64,000 nt of DNA from Methylobacterium currus (GCF_003058325.1 NZ_CP028843.1:3204501-3268500); one strand, 5' to 3'; counted from the stretch's first letter, positions 37,649-49,738 are shown. Notes: generated by a model not told the origin, from the letters alone. Translations and numbers: made by a program.

Positions 37649-38140
37649 TCACCGGGATCCTTGCGCCTCCGGGAAGAGGCCCAAAGCCGGGCTCTCGGCG
37701 CGGGTGCTCGCCGGCGTCGCCGGCCGGGGCGCGGTCGTCCCGATCCGGGCCCCCTCCTCCCGCAGCCAGCGGGCGACGAACTTCACCTCCGCCTCCTTCG
37801 TATCCGAGGCGGTCACCGCGTCGCGGATCGGGCGCCCGGTGCGGGCATAGGTCCAGCGCCGCAGCGACGAGGCCTCGAGCCCGATGAGCCAGGACAGGAG
37901 CAGCGCGATCACGAAGCCCGCCACCGGGTTCAACCCCAGCGTGAAACCAACGGCCCAGACCACGATCTCGGCCGCGAGCACGATGAGGCCGGCGAGCCAG
38001 AGCCGGTGCCAGAAGAACCACAGGGCCGAGAACCAGAAGGCCGGCCAGACGAAGGCGTCCGGCACCAGCTTGGCGCGGTCCAGCGCCTCCGGCTCGCCGG
38101 GATCGACCTCGTCGGGGACGTGCAGGGTATAGGTGGTCAT
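37649..38140 (-). CDS. DUF2628 membrane protein within the his cluster
   Basis: Protein of 163 residues with a short cytoplasmic N-terminus ([20 protein letters not shown]), a tryptophan-rich stretch [20 protein letters not shown] and two or three hydrophobic helices ([37 protein letters not shown]). The C-terminal part is soluble and ends with a Pro/Ala-rich tail. These are features of DUF2628. Its place between hisB and hisH is shared by other Hyphomicrobiales, by my recollection. A role in histidine synthesis is not established. Confidence 0.85.
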   Translation of the reverse strand: MTTYTLHVPDEVDPGEPEALDRAKLVPDAFVWPAFWFSALWFFWHRLWLAGLIVLAAEIVVWAVGFTLGLNPVAGFVIALLLSWLIGLEASSLRRWTYARTGRPIRDAVTASDTKEAEVKFVARWLREEGARIGTTAPRPATPASTRAESPALGLFPEAQGSR

Positions 38141-38179
38141 CCGGTTCCCCCCGGGATCCGTCGTTGCGGCATTGGGGCT

Positions 38180-38782
38180 CTAGAGCGAGCCTTTGGTCGA
38201 TGGCACCCGGCCGCCCTCGCGGGGATCGACCTCGACCGCGTGCCGCAAGGCACGTGCCAGCCCCTTGTAGCAGCTCTCGGCGATGTGGTGCTGGTTGTCG
38301 CCGTACAGCGTCTCGACGTGCAGCGTGATCCCGGCATTCATCGCGAAGGCCTGAAACCACTCTCGCACCAGCTCGGTGTCGAAGACGCCGATCTTCTCGC
38401 GGGAGAATTCGGTGCGGAACACCAGGAACGGACGGCCGGAGATGTCGACGGCGACCCGGGTCAGTGCCTCGTCCATGGGCAGATGCAGGTCGGCGTAGCG
38501 GCGGATGCCGCGCTTGTCGCCGAGCGCCTGGGCGAAGGCCTGGCCGAGCGCGATGCCGCAATCCTCGGTGGTGTGGTGCTGGTCGACGTGGAGATCCCCC
38601 GTCACCTTGATCTCGAGATCGAACAGCGCGTGGCGGGCGAGCAGCTCCAGCATGTGGTCGAGGAAGCCGACCCCCGTCGCGATGCTGGCCCGGCCGGTGC
38701 CGTCGAGGGTGAGCGCGACGCTGACGTCGGTCTCGGCGGTGCGCCGGTCGACGCGGCCGGCGCGGAGGGTGGTCTCGGTCAT
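38180..38782 (-). CDS. hisB: Imidazoleglycerol-phosphate dehydratase
   Basis: Dehydrates imidazole-glycerol phosphate. The ATG at 38782 gives 200 residues starting [20 protein letters not shown]; an ATG at 38800 would add six residues. Manganese-ligand repeats are present: [37 protein letters not shown] and [19 protein letters not shown]. It is monofunctional, without the phosphatase domain found in enterobacterial HisB. It leads the hisB-DUF2628-hisH-hisA-hisF-hisE-coaA run. Confidence 0.96.
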   Translation of the reverse strand: MTETTLRAGRVDRRTAETDVSVALTLDGTGRASIATGVGFLDHMLELLARHALFDLEIKVTGDLHVDQHHTTEDCGIALGQAFAQALGDKRGIRRYADLHLPMDEALTRVAVDISGRPFLVFRTEFSREKIGVFDTELVREWFQAFAMNAGITLHVETLYGDNQHHIAESCYKGLARALRHAVEVDPREGGRVPSTKGSL

Positions 38783-38806
38783 CGCAGGAACTGTTGCCAA
38801 CGGAAA

Positions 38807-38833
38807 CGGGCTGCCTTGTTAAAAGGCAGCCCG
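38807..38833 (-). terminator. Hairpin between mtnP and hisB
   Basis: CGGGCTGCCTT (38807-38817) pairs with AAGGCAGCCCG (38823-38833) over five bases, just upstream of hisB and downstream of mtnP on the minus strand. Only TTT follows, so it could be a weak terminator of mtnP or a leader hairpin of the his operon. No histidine-rich leader peptide is seen. Confidence 0.55.
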
Positions 38834-38897
38834 CGGAAATGCCAGGGGGGATGCGGGATTTACGCCCCCTCCCCGCTCAACCCTGAGACGACGGGGC

Positions 38898-39776
38898 TCA
38901 CACGTCCGCCAGCACCCGGGCGCAGATCGCGTCGAGCTTGGCCATCAGGCCTGCGTCACGGTGGGTGGGTGCGGTCATGATCGCGCCGTCGAGCGCCCGG
39001 TCGGAGCCCGCCGGGCAGGGTTCGCGCTCGGCCGGGAAATCGCGGGCCAGGCGGCTCACCAGGCGGGCGGCCTTGGCGGCGTTGGCGCGGGCCACCGCCA
39101 CGACGGAGGCCACGTCGACGGCGCCGTGCTCCGGGTGCCAGCAATCGAAGTCGGTCACCATGGCGATGGTCGCGTAGGTGATCTCGGCTTCGCGGGCCAG
39201 CTTGGCCTCCGGCATGTTGGTCATGCCGATCACGTCGTAGCCCTGCGCCTTGTAGGTGAGCGACTCGGCGTAGGAGGAGAATTGCGGCCCCTCCATGCAG
39301 ACATAGGTGCCGCCCTTCCTGACCGCGATCTCCTCGGCCTCGGCCGCCGCCAGGATGCGGGCCTGGAGCCCCGGGCCGACCGGATGGGCCATCGAGACGT
39401 GGGCGACGCAGCCATTGCCGAAGAACGACGAGGTGCGCCCGACCGTGCGGTCGACGAACTGGTCGACGAGCACGAACAGGCCCGGATAGAGCTCCTGCCG
39501 GAACGAGCCGCAGGCCGAGAGCGCCACGATGTCGGTGACGCCGGCGCGCTTGAGCACGTCGATATTGGCCCGGTAGTCGATGCCCGAGGGCGAGAGGCGG
39601 TGGCCGCGGCCGTGCCGGGCGAGGAACACCACCGGCGTCTCGCCGATCCGGCCGATGCGGAGTGCGTCCGAGGGCTCGCCCCAGGGCGAGGTGATCCGTT
39701 CCTCGCGCACGTCCTCCAGCCCGGGCAGGTCGTAGACGCCCGATCCGCCGATCACTCCGAGCACGGCCTTGACCAT
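38898..39776 (-). CDS. mtnP: S-methyl-5'-thioadenosine phosphorylase
   Basis: Splits methylthioadenosine with phosphate to adenine and methylthioribose-1-phosphate, salvaging methionine and adenine. The product has 292 residues. It starts MVKAVLGVIGGSGVYDLPGL and shows the phosphate/ribose contacts FLARHGRGHRLSPSGI, TYVCMEGPQFSSYAES and GMTNMPEAKLAREAEI, with DFDCWHPEHGAVD. The C-terminus is a little extended. It follows the cytochrome bc1 operon, separated by that operon's terminator. Confidence 0.95.
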   Translation of the reverse strand: MVKAVLGVIGGSGVYDLPGLEDVREERITSPWGEPSDALRIGRIGETPVVFLARHGRGHRLSPSGIDYRANIDVLKRAGVTDIVALSACGSFRQELYPGLFVLVDQFVDRTVGRTSSFFGNGCVAHVSMAHPVGPGLQARILAAAEAEEIAVRKGGTYVCMEGPQFSSYAESLTYKAQGYDVIGMTNMPEAKLAREAEITYATIAMVTDFDCWHPEHGAVDVASVVAVARANAAKAARLVSRLARDFPAEREPCPAGSDRALDGAIMTAPTHRDAGLMAKLDAICARVLADV

Positions 39777-39794
39777 AGGAGTTCTCCTGTAACG

Positions 39795-39817
39795 AAAGAG
39801 GCCCCTTGCGGGGCCTC
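39795..39817 (-). terminator. Terminator at the 5' side of mtnP / 3' side of petC region
   Basis: GAGGCCCC (39798-39805) and GGGGCCTC (39810-39817) pair over TTGC; on the minus strand TTT follows. It lies 23 bp beyond the petC stop and directly before mtnP, so it probably ends the pet transcript. Confidence 0.75.
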
Positions 39818-39839
39818 GGGAAGAATTCGGGTGCTGGGT

Positions 39840-40751
39840 TCAGCTCGTCTTGTGCAGCTCGGGCTGCAGCCCGTGCGTCTCGCCGCCGACGTCGGACCAG
39901 ACCTTCTTCTTCACGTAGTAGAGCAGGCCGGCCAGAACGATCAGGAACAGCATCGCCCGCAGGCCCAGCGACTTGCGCGCCAGGAGATGCGGCTCCGCCG
40001 TCCACATCAGGAAGGCGGTGATGTCGCGCGAGTACTGGTCGACCGTCTCCGGCACGACCGGCTTGCCGTCGGCGCCCTTGGCGTAGGTCACCTGACCGTC
40101 GCTGAGCGGCTTGGGCATCGCGATCACGTGGCCCGGGTAGTACTCGTTGTAGTGGCCGCCCGCCGGCACCTGCACGTCCTTCGGCGGCTCTTCCTTGTAG
40201 CCGTTGAGGAGGGCGTGGATGTAGTCGGGGCCCTGCTCGGTGTAGCCGATGAAGGGCAGCCAATCGATGATGAACCACAGGCCGCCGCGGGCGAAGGTGC
40301 GGGCCTTGGCCATCAGCGACAGGTCCGGCGGCGCCTTGCCGCCATTGGCGGAGGCCGCGGCCTGCTCGTTCGGGAACGGCGCCGGGATCTTGTCCGCCGG
40401 GCGGCCGGGCCGCTCGAACATGTCGCCGGAATCGTTCGGGCCGTCCTTGACCTTGTACTCGGCCGCCAGCGCCTTGACCTGGGCGGCGGAGAAGTCGGGC
40501 CCGCCCTCCTCTTCCAGGTTGCGGAAGCGGACGTAGTTCAGGCTGTGGCAGTTCGAGCAGACCTCGCGGTAGACCTGGAAGCCGCGCTGCAGCTGCGCCT
40601 GGTCGAAGGTGCCGAACATCCCCGAGAAGGTCCACTTCTCGCGGTGGGGCAGCGGCCCGTGGTCCTCGGCCGAGGCGGCGCCGGCCGACAGGAACGCGGC
40701 GAGCGCGGCTGCCAAGAGAGCGCGCGTCCCGGGAGTGCGTGTTCTGATCAT
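39840..40751 (-). CDS. petC: Cytochrome c1
   Basis: Haem-c subunit of the cytochrome bc1 complex; passes electrons from the Rieske centre to cytochrome c. The ATG at 40751 gives 303 residues with signal peptide MIRTRTPGTRALLAAALAAF through LSAGAASA. The haem site is EVCSNCHSL; the axial methionine region is AMPKPLSDGQVTYAKG. A single C-terminal anchor LRAMLFLIVLAGLLYYVKKK ends the protein. It is separate from cytochrome b, not fused as in Bradyrhizobium. It is last in petA-petB-petC. Confidence 0.95.
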   Translation of the reverse strand: MIRTRTPGTRALLAAALAAFLSAGAASAEDHGPLPHREKWTFSGMFGTFDQAQLQRGFQVYREVCSNCHSLNYVRFRNLEEEGGPDFSAAQVKALAAEYKVKDGPNDSGDMFERPGRPADKIPAPFPNEQAAASANGGKAPPDLSLMAKARTFARGGLWFIIDWLPFIGYTEQGPDYIHALLNGYKEEPPKDVQVPAGGHYNEYYPGHVIAMPKPLSDGQVTYAKGADGKPVVPETVDQYSRDITAFLMWTAEPHLLARKSLGLRAMLFLIVLAGLLYYVKKKVWSDVGGETHGLQPELHKTS

Positions 40752-40842
40752 TCCCCTCGATGCCCCTTGCGGCGTCGTTAGTGCTTCATCGCGATCGTGG
40801 GAGGGCGGATGCCTCACGGCCTCCGCCCTTCCGGGGCAATCC

Positions 40843-42129
40843 TCAGCCCTTGGTCGGGGGCGCCGCAGTCGCGCCGGCCGGCATGCCCGAGGAGCCGACC
40901 TGCTTGCCCGGGCCGGTGACGCTCTCGAGGATCGAGCCCGGCAGGGGCTTCGGCGTCTCGAACAGGCCGACCAGCGGCATCACGATCAGGAAGTGGGCGA
41001 AGTAGTAGAAGGTGGCGATGCGCGAGGCGAGCACGTAGCCGCCCTCCGGGGGCTTCGAGCCGAGCCAGCCGAGCAGGAAGCAGCAGAAGATGAAGACCCA
41101 GAAGAACTGGCGGTAGATCGGCCGGTAGTTGGCCGAGCGGACCCGCGAGGTGTCGAGCCAGGGCGCCAGCGCCAGGATGATCACCGCGCCGAACATCAGG
41201 ATCACGCCGCCGAGCTTGTCCGGCACCGCGCGCAGGATGGCGTAGAAGGGCAGGAAGTACCACTCGGGCACGATATGCGCCGGCGTCACGGCGGGGTTCG
41301 CCGGGATGTAGTTGTCGGCATGGCCGAGGTAGTTCGGCTGCAGGAAGATCCAGTAGGCGAAGAAGACGAAGAACACCACCACCGCGAACACGTCCTTGAT
41401 GGTCGCGTAGGGGGTGAAGGGCACGGCGTCCTTGCCGGACTTGATCGGGATGCCGGTCGGGTTGTTCTGGCCGGTGACGTGCAGCGCCCAGACGTGCAGG
41501 ACGACGACGCCGGCGATCATGAACGGCAGCAGGTAGTGCAGCGAGAAGAAGCGGTTGATGGTCGGGTTGCCGACCGAGTAGCCGCCCCAGAGCAGGCTCT
41601 GGATCGTGTCGCCGACGACCGGGATCGCCGCCAGGATGTTGGTGATGACGGTGGCGCCCCAGAACGACATCTGGCCCCACGGCAGAGTGTAGCCGAGGAA
41701 CGCGGTCGCCATCATCAGCAGGTAGATGATGACGCCGAGGATGTAGAGCACCTCACGCGGGGCCTTGTACGACCCGTAATAGAGGTTGCGGAACATGTGC
41801 ACGTACACCGCGATGAAGAACATCGAGGCGCCGTTGGCGTGCATGTAGCGCAGGAGCCAGCCGTAGTTCACGTCGCGCATGATGTGCTCGACGGAGTTGA
41901 ACGCCTCGGTGGCCGAGGGCTGGTAGTGCATCGCCAGCCAGACGCCGGTGATGATCTGCGAGCCCAGCATCGCCATCAGAATGGCGCCGAACGTCCAGAA
42001 GTAGTTCAGGTTGCGCGGCACCGGGAAGGCGATGAACGAGGAATGGACCAGGCCTGCGATCGGCAGCCGGGCCTCGAACCACTTCGCGAAGCGGCTCTTG
42101 GGAACGTAGGTTGTGGCGTGTGCGCTCAT
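40843..42129 (-). CDS. petB: Cytochrome b of the bc1 complex
   Basis: Membrane core of complex III with two b haems and both quinone sites; 428 residues. Seen: [20 protein letters not shown], the haem-ligand helix [39 protein letters not shown] (Qo site), [19 protein letters not shown] and the PEW triad in [14 protein letters not shown]. Eight transmembrane helices are expected. The C-terminal tail is Gly/Ala/Pro-rich. It lies 40 bp downstream of petA and 91 bp upstream of petC. Confidence 0.96.
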   Translation of the reverse strand: MSAHATTYVPKSRFAKWFEARLPIAGLVHSSFIAFPVPRNLNYFWTFGAILMAMLGSQIITGVWLAMHYQPSATEAFNSVEHIMRDVNYGWLLRYMHANGASMFFIAVYVHMFRNLYYGSYKAPREVLYILGVIIYLLMMATAFLGYTLPWGQMSFWGATVITNILAAIPVVGDTIQSLLWGGYSVGNPTINRFFSLHYLLPFMIAGVVVLHVWALHVTGQNNPTGIPIKSGKDAVPFTPYATIKDVFAVVVFFVFFAYWIFLQPNYLGHADNYIPANPAVTPAHIVPEWYFLPFYAILRAVPDKLGGVILMFGAVIILALAPWLDTSRVRSANYRPIYRQFFWVFIFCCFLLGWLGSKPPEGGYVLASRIATFYYFAHFLIVMPLVGLFETPKPLPGSILESVTGPGKQVGSSGMPAGATAAPPTKG

Positions 42130-42169
42130 GGGGCAGCCCGCGTCTGGCGTTGCTTCACGATCGGCGTAA

Positions 42170-42733
42170 TCAGGCGGTTGCGCCTTCGCCGATGCGGACC
42201 TTGGTGTCGCCCTGGAAGGCGTAGGGCGGAATCGGCAGGTTGATCGGGGCCGGGCCCCGGGTGACGCGGCCCACCGCGTCGAATTGCGAGCCGTGGCAGG
42301 GGCATCCCCAGCCCTCGTGCCCGTTGGCGTTGGCGATCGGCACGCAGCCGAGATGGGTGCAGTTGCCGTAGGTGACGAGCCAGCGCTCGTGGCCGGCCTT
42401 GACGCGGCCCAGGAACGGGGCCGGATCGATCATGCTGGAAGGGTTGGCCGCCTTCATGTCGGCGACCTCCTTCTCGGTGAGGTGGCGCACGAAGATCAGC
42501 TTGCCGCGCCAGAACACGTTGACGATCTGGCCGTCGGCGATCGGCGAGAGGTCGACGTCGATCGGGGCGCCGGCCGCGATCGTCTCGGCATCGGGAGCCA
42601 TCGAGGCGACGAACGGCCAGGCCAGAGCGGCGGCCCCGACCACGGCGCCCGCGCCGGTGGCGAGGAACAGGAAGTCCCGGCGGGTCGACCCGTGGGGATG
42701 CGCGGCGTCGGATGGGGCGACGGTGGTGGCCAA
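42170..42733 (-). CDS. petA: Rieske iron-sulfur protein of the bc1 complex
   Basis: Carries the 2Fe-2S centre that takes the first electron from ubiquinol. A TTG at 42733 is my choice: it gives [20 protein letters not shown] with a twin-arginine signal and anchor [20 protein letters not shown], 187 residues, and GGGAGAG-type GGGAGA/CGGGAGAG sequence lies shortly upstream. No ATG is in a suitable place; an ATG at 42853 would add 40 atypical residues. The cluster ligands are in [10 protein letters not shown] and [11 protein letters not shown]. It is the first gene of the pet operon. Confidence 0.94.
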   Translation of the reverse strand: MATTVAPSDAAHPHGSTRRDFLFLATGAGAVVGAAALAWPFVASMAPDAETIAAGAPIDVDLSPIADGQIVNVFWRGKLIFVRHLTEKEVADMKAANPSSMIDPAPFLGRVKAGHERWLVTYGNCTHLGCVPIANANGHEGWGCPCHGSQFDAVGRVTRGPAPINLPIPPYAFQGDTKVRIGEGATA

Positions 42734-43044
42734 GTTCCGGCTCTCCCGAAAATCGTTGACGGCGCGGGCCGCCGCTTGCGCGGCGCAAGGCGTCGAGGCC
42801 CGCGGGAAGGGTCGGCGGGGTTGTCGTTCCCCGATCCTGCCGGACCGAAGCACCTCCCCACGCGTGGCGGCAATGCGACCGGGCGTCGCCGCACGGGTCG
42901 CTCTGTGGCACGGTCAAGCCTCGGAATAAAGGGCGAAAAGGCGCCCCGATCCGGAGGAATTCCAGATTTCCGGCGAGTGTGTTGCGATGCACCGAGACGG
43001 CCCGGCGGGCCGTCCCGGTCCGTTGCAGGCGACCGCTTGACGAC
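42734..43044. other. Gap between the pet operon and the MFS gene
   Basis: About 310 bp. It should hold the petA promoter and the 3' end of the MFS transcript. A GACGGCCC...GGGCCGTC hairpin at about 43000-43018 may end the MFS message, though without a T-run. I see no gene here. Confidence 0.55.
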
Positions 43045-44349
43045 CTACTCGGCGGGGGCGCCGACGCGGCCGGGGCCCACGGCTGCGCCGCTATGGCTCA
43101 GGCGCAGCACGGTGATCATGCCGACGATGCCCGCGCAGGCGATCAGGAGAAGGCCGCCGGTGAAGCTGCCGGTCCAGTCCTTGATCGCCCCGACGGCGTA
43201 GGGGGCGGCGAAGCCCGACAGGTTGCCGATCGAGTTCACCACCGCGATCGCGCCGGCGGCGGCGGCGCCCGAGAGGGTCTCGGTCGGCAGGGTCCAGGTG
43301 ATCGGCAGGGCCCCGAAGATGCCCAAAGCCGCGCCCGAGAACAGCACCACCTTCAGGATCGGGTCGCCGACGAGGGCCGCCCCGATGGTGCAGAGCGAGG
43401 CGCAGGCCAGCGCCGCGGCGAGATGGTAGCGGCGCTCCTTCTTGGCGTCCGAGCGCTTGCCCCACCACAGCATGCCCACGGTGCCGACGGCGTACGGGAT
43501 GATCATCACGAAGCCGGTCTGGGCGTTGGTGAGGCCGAAGGCCTTGAAGATCTGCGGCAGGAAGAAGCCGAAGGCGTAGAGCAGCGCGACGGCGCCGAAA
43601 TACACCACCGCGATGGCGAGGACCCGCGGGTTGAGGATCTCCTGCGTGAGCGGCACGTGCCCCTGGCGCGGGTTGCGAGCCTGCTCGGCGGCCAGCGTCT
43701 GCTCCAGCCAGGCGCGCTCGTCGGGGGCGAGCCACTTGGCGCCGGACGGGCGGTCGGTGAGATAGAAGTAGGTCATCACCGAGAGGACGATCGCCGGCAG
43801 CGCCTCGACCACGTAGAGCCACTGCCAGCCCTTGAAGCCGAGCACGCCGTCGAGCTCGAGCAGCAGGCCGGAGATCGGCGAGCCGATCACGCTCGAGAGC
43901 GGAATCGCCACCATGAACAGCGAGACGATGCGGGCGCGGTAGGCGGCCGGGAACCAGAGCGTCAGGTAGAAGATGATGCCCGGGAAGAAGCCGGCCTCGG
44001 CCGCGCCAAGGAGCAGGCGCATGATGTAGAAGCTGGTCTCGCCGCCGATGAAGGCCATGCCGCCGGAGATCACGCCCCAGCTCAGCATGATGCGGGCGAT
44101 CCAGCGCCGCGCCCCGAATTTCTCGAGCGCCAGGTTCGAGGGCACCTCGAAGATGAAGTAGGTGATGAAGAACAATCCGGCGCCGAGGCCGTAGGCGGTG
44201 GCCGAAATGCCGAGATCCCGGTTCATGGTCAGCGAGGCGAACCCGACATTGACGCGGTCGAGATAGGCCACGAAGTAGCAGACGATCAGGAACGGGATCA
44301 GGCGCCAGCTGACGCGCCTGATGGTACGGGCTTCGATGTCGGTCGTCAC
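43045..44349 (-). CDS. MFS transporter, anion:cation symporter type
   Basis: Twelve-helix secondary transporter of 434 residues from the GTG at 44349; GGGAGGA lies 10 bases upstream. It opens [20 protein letters not shown] and [20 protein letters not shown], the hallmark of the ACS family (phthalate, glucarate, tartrate, allantoate uptake). The cytoplasmic loop motif [20 protein letters not shown] and [20 protein letters not shown] are also typical. The likely substrate is an organic anion; which one is unknown. It is divergent from ribH and has no catabolic neighbours. Confidence 0.9.
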   Translation of the reverse strand: MTTDIEARTIRRVSWRLIPFLIVCYFVAYLDRVNVGFASLTMNRDLGISATAYGLGAGLFFITYFIFEVPSNLALEKFGARRWIARIMLSWGVISGGMAFIGGETSFYIMRLLLGAAEAGFFPGIIFYLTLWFPAAYRARIVSLFMVAIPLSSVIGSPISGLLLELDGVLGFKGWQWLYVVEALPAIVLSVMTYFYLTDRPSGAKWLAPDERAWLEQTLAAEQARNPRQGHVPLTQEILNPRVLAIAVVYFGAVALLYAFGFFLPQIFKAFGLTNAQTGFVMIIPYAVGTVGMLWWGKRSDAKKERRYHLAAALACASLCTIGAALVGDPILKVVLFSGAALGIFGALPITWTLPTETLSGAAAAGAIAVVNSIGNLSGFAAPYAVGAIKDWTGSFTGGLLLIACAGIVGMITVLRLSHSGAAVGPGRVGAPAE

Positions 44350-44603
44350 GGCTTTGTCCTCCCGGCCGGTTGTTGTTGGGCCATCGATCCGGTGCGGCCG
44401 GGTGTGAGAGCCCGGCTCTGGCGCCCGGGATGACCGGATTGTTCCGGATTGGCAAGCAGCGACGATCGGCGGGTGCTCGCGCACTTGTGGGACGGGCCTC
44501 TTCTGGTCTAGTGCTCGCCTCCCCCACCGGTGATGCACCGCAGCGAGGTCGCCTTGAACGGCCACGCGCGAGCCGGTGCCCGTTCGAGATGCAGAAGTTC
44601 GCC

Positions 44604-45146
44604 ATGGTCACGCCACGCCGCGATAGCGGAGCCGACCGCCCCCAGCTCACCGGAGCCCGGGTGCTCGTCGTCGAGGCCCGCTACTACGAGGACATCGCCG
44701 ACGAGCTCCTCGCCGGCGCGACCGCCGCGATCGCGGCGGCCGGCGCCGAGGCCGTGGTCGTCACCGTGCCGGGCGCGCTGGAGATCCCGCAGACGGTGGC
44801 GATCCTGCTCGAGGCCGCCGCCCGCGCCCACATGCCCTACGATGCCGTGGTGGCGCTCGGCTGCGTCATCCGGGGCGAGACCGGCCATTACGACATCGTG
44901 GCGGGCGAGAGCGCCCGGGCCCTGATGGACCTCTCCGTGATGCTCCGCCTGCCGCTCGGCAACGGCATCCTGACGGTCGAGACCGAGGCCCAGGCGCAGG
45001 CCCGCGCCCGGGTCGCCGAGATGAACAAGGGCGGCGGCGCGGCGGAAGCCGCCCTCGCGGTCCTGGCCCTGCGCCGGGCCGAGGAGGCCGGGCGCCAGGA
45101 CCGCACCATCGGCTTCACCCCCCGCCGCAATCCGGAGACCGAGTGA
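44604..45146 (+). CDS. ribH: 6,7-dimethyl-8-ribityllumazine synthase
   Basis: Makes lumazine, the riboflavin synthase substrate. About 180 residues from the ATG at 44604; an ATG at 44589 adds five. Seen: [38 protein letters not shown], the phosphate loop [20 protein letters not shown] with the catalytic histidine, and [10 protein letters not shown]. It is separated from ribE and ribD (53753-55558). nusB follows one base after its stop, the common ribH-nusB pair. No FMN riboswitch was found in the 254-bp upstream gap. Confidence 0.95.
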   Translation: MVTPRRDSGADRPQLTGARVLVVEARYYEDIADELLAGATAAIAAAGAEAVVVTVPGALEIPQTVAILLEAAARAHMPYDAVVALGCVIRGETGHYDIVAGESARALMDLSVMLRLPLGNGILTVETEAQAQARARVAEMNKGGGAAEAALAVLALRRAEEAGRQDRTIGFTPRRNPETE

Positions 45147-45147
45147 G

Positions 45148-45618
45148 ATGAAGCCCGCCGAGCGTAGCGGCGCCCGCCTCGCGGTGGTCCAGGCCCTCTA
45201 CGAGATGGAGATCTCCGGCAAGGGCGTGATCGACGCCCTCGCCGAGTTCGAGGCGTTCTGGATCGGCCAGGTCATCGACGAGGTCGAGCACCCGCCGGCC
45301 GAGACCGCCTTCTTCCGCGACCTCCTGCGCGGCACCGTCGAGGAGCAGCGGGCGATCGACCAGCGCCTCGACGCGGCGCTCGCAGCCGGCTGGCCCCTGC
45401 GCCGCCTCGAGGCGGTGGTGCGGGCGATCCTGCGCGCCGGCGCCTACGAGGTGATGTTCCGCCGCGACGTGCCCGTGAAGGTCGCGATCTCCGAATATGT
45501 CGACGTCGCCCACAGCTTCTACGAGGGCGAGGAGCCGGGCCTCGTCAATGCGGTGCTCGACAAGGTCGGCCGCGCCGTGCGCCCGGACGATTTCGCCAAA
45601 GGTTCGCGCGCCGGTTGA
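45148..45618 (+). CDS. nusB: Transcription antitermination factor NusB
   Basis: Helical RNA-binding protein of the ribosomal antitermination complex; 156 residues. It starts MKPAERSGARLAVVQALYEM (the usual ARxxAVQALY pattern) and carries RRLEAVVRAILRAGAYEVMF and KVAISEYVDVAHSFYEGEEP, then VNAVLDKVGRAVRP near the end. Start and ribH stop are one base apart. A cluster of palindromes follows. Confidence 0.95.
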   Translation: MKPAERSGARLAVVQALYEMEISGKGVIDALAEFEAFWIGQVIDEVEHPPAETAFFRDLLRGTVEEQRAIDQRLDAALAAGWPLRRLEAVVRAILRAGAYEVMFRRDVPVKVAISEYVDVAHSFYEGEEPGLVNAVLDKVGRAVRPDDFAKGSRAG

Positions 45619-45673
45619 GGCGACGCCGGACGGTTTCTCGCGGATCCGGCGTATCCGTGTGAATAATACCGCC

Positions 45674-45774
45674 GCGCCTTCGAACGGACCCGTTCGAAGG
45701 CGCTGGCTAAGCCCGAACGGGCGCCGGCGCTGATGCGCCGGACGCCTTGGCATCGACGTGTCGATGCCAAGGCG
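45674..45774. repeat. Three consecutive palindromes between nusB and thiL
   Basis: Hairpin 1: GCGCCTTCGAACGG (45674-45687) with CCGTTCGAAGGCGC (45690-45703), loop AC. Hairpin 2: CGCCGGCG/CGCCGG-type arms around 45715-45742. Hairpin 3: CGCCTTGGCATCGAC (45743-45757) with GTCGATGCCAAGGCG (45760-45774), loop GT. Stems 1 and 3 are perfect. There is no T-run. The unit looks like a dispersed intergenic element. Confidence 0.8.
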
Positions 45775-45909
45775 CGAGGATATAAGCGGAAAAACACTCG
45801 TTTTTGCCGTTATCACGTTGCGACGCCCCGGCCTGCGGTCTAGCTCTCGGCTGAGGTTCGGGCCGGGAACGGCGTCGCCTGCCCCGTCCCGCGCCGCGAG
45901 ACCCCCGCG

Positions 45910-46914
45910 ATGGCACGCTCCGACCTGCCCCGCCCCACGGAAGACGAGCTGATCGCCCGCTACTTCGCGCCGCTCGCCGGCGCCGGCGGGCTGGGCTTAC
46001 GCGACGACGCGGCGCTGCTGACCCCGAGCCCGGGCCACGACCTGGTGCTCACCACCGACGCGGTCGTGGCCGGCGTGCACTACTTCGCCGACGATCCGCC
46101 GGCCTCGATCGCCTGCAAGGCACTCGGCGTGAACCTGTCCGACCTCGCCGCCAAGGGCGCCGAGCCCCGGGGCTTTCTCCTTACCCTCGCCCTGTCGGAC
46201 GACTGGGACGAAGCCTGGCTGGCCGAGTTCTGCACCGGCTTGAGCGAGGCCGCGGCCCTGGCGAGCTGCCCGCTGCTGGGCGGCGACACCGTGCGGGCGG
46301 CCGGCCCCACGCTTCTCGGCATCACGGCCCTCGGCGAGGTCCCGTCCGGGACCATGGTGCGGCGGAGCACGGCCCGGATCGGCGACCGTCTCCTCGTCTC
46401 GGGCAGCATCGGCGACGCGGCTCTCGGCCTCAAGCTCCGCCAGAAGCCCGCCGCGCCCTGGGGCGCGGCCCTCTCCTTCCCGGTCCGCGCCGCCCTGATC
46501 GACCGCTACCTGCATCCGCAGGCCCGCCTCGCCCTCGCGCCGGCCCTGCGGGCCCATGCCCGCGCGGCGATGGACGTGTCGGACGGGCTCGTCGGCGACC
46601 TCGCCAAGATGATGCGGGTAGCAGGCCTGAGCGCCGAGATCGAGATCGAGACGATCCCGCTCTCGGACGCGACCCGGGCGGCTTTGGCGGTGAAGCCGAA
46701 GTTCCTTGAGACCGCGCTCACCGGGGGCGACGATTACGAGATCCTCTGCGCCGCCGATCCGGCGGAGGTGCCGGCCCTGCGCGAGGCGGCCGAGCGGGCC
46801 GGCGTGCCGCTCGCCGAGATCGGCACGGTGACGGAGGGCGGCGGCCCGCCGGTCTTCCGTGCGGCGGACGGCGCCGTACGCCACTTCCGCACCGGCTCGT
46901 TCAGCCACTTCTAG
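45910..46914 (+). CDS. thiL: Thiamine-monophosphate kinase
   Basis: Phosphorylates thiamine monophosphate to the active diphosphate cofactor (used, for example, by the transketolase at the window start). The product has 334 residues. Metal/ATP aspartates are seen in [32 protein letters not shown] and [20 protein letters not shown]; later [20 protein letters not shown] and [12 protein letters not shown]. The start [20 protein letters not shown] is typical. ribH-nusB-thiL order is a common bacterial cluster. Confidence 0.95.
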   Translation: MARSDLPRPTEDELIARYFAPLAGAGGLGLRDDAALLTPSPGHDLVLTTDAVVAGVHYFADDPPASIACKALGVNLSDLAAKGAEPRGFLLTLALSDDWDEAWLAEFCTGLSEAAALASCPLLGGDTVRAAGPTLLGITALGEVPSGTMVRRSTARIGDRLLVSGSIGDAALGLKLRQKPAAPWGAALSFPVRAALIDRYLHPQARLALAPALRAHARAAMDVSDGLVGDLAKMMRVAGLSAEIEIETIPLSDATRAALAVKPKFLETALTGGDDYEILCAADPAEVPALREAAERAGVPLAEIGTVTEGGGPPVFRAADGAVRHFRTGSFSHF

Positions 46915-47135
46915 AGCCATTCCGAAGACGGAAAGGCCGGCGTCGAAAGTCTCAGGCGGATGAAGCTTGGGAGCGTTTGCGCTCGGGTTGGAAGTTTGGC
47001 ACGACTAGGAGCGCGGATCCGTGCAGTCGCGCGGGCCCGCTCAACAGGGAGGGAGGCCCGCTTCGCGCGTACACGGCCGCTCGCCATCTCGGCCGTCCGA
47101 CGTCGCGGGAATGCCCGACAATCAAGGACGGTAGA

Positions 47136-49283
<2,148 letters not shown>

Positions 49284-49295
49284 GCGGCGGGCGAG

Positions 49296-49379
49296 CCCGT
49301 GCTCCGCTTGGGAATCCCCAAGCGGAGCACGGGACAAGCTTGACCAGTCCCGGGCCGCCATTCTCCGATGGCGGCCCGG
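49296..49379. repeat. Two large hairpins downstream of hppA
   Basis: Hairpin A: CCCGTGCTCCGCTTGGG (49296-49312) with CCCAAGCGGAGCACGGG (49317-49333), 17 perfect pairs over a four-base loop. Hairpin B: CCGGGCCGCCAT (49350-49361) with ATGGCGGCCCGG (49368-49379). Neither is followed by a T-run. They may terminate or protect the hppA message. Confidence 0.85.
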
Positions 49380-49507
49380 CGGCCGTTTGGGCCATTGTCC
49401 TCGGACACGACTGCCCTGCCTCCGGTACGCGAGCGTCCTGAAGGGTTTTTCGGACTCTTTCCCGCAGATCACCCTGGCCATCGTCCCGACGGCGAACGGG
49501 GGATGAC

Positions 49508-49738
49508 ATGAGGACCGACGAGATCATCGAGCACTTGGCTGCCATGCCGCCGCGAGCACCTGATGTTGCCGCGGTGCCGCCCATCGAGCGCGTAGCGATG
49601 GTGACCCGGATGGGTCGGGGGCTTCGGCAATGGAAGAGGGAGACTCTGGCCGACTTCGCGCAGGTCTCGCTCTCGACCGTCGAGCGGGTCGAGCGCGCTG
49701 ACTTGGGCGACGACCATCATCGGCCTGAGCACCTGTGA
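49508..49738 (+). CDS. Short XRE-like HTH protein, possibly truncated
   Basis: 76-residue product. The middle VTRMGRGLRQWKRETLADFA and QVSLSTVERVERAD read as a helix-turn-helix of the XRE/Cro type (the pattern usually written LAxxAGVSxSTLxRxERG). The N-terminus is Ala/Pro-rich. After the recognition helix the frame turns to GDDHHRPEHL and stops, whereas full-length relatives continue, so it may be a truncated gene. It lies next to hicAB and could have been its regulator. Moderate confidence only. Confidence 0.55.
   Translation: MRTDEIIEHLAAMPPRAPDVAAVPPIERVAMVTRMGRGLRQWKRETLADFAQVSLSTVERVERADLGDDHHRPEHL

Noticed and set aside
44350..44603. Possible FMN riboswitch before ribH
   Set aside because: I could not find the conserved FMN-element core motifs here or before nrdR-ribD-ribE.
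45619..45909. Terminator interpretation of the nusB-thiL palindromes
   Set aside because: Stems are perfect but no T-run follows on either strand, and three different stems in a row fit a repeat element better.
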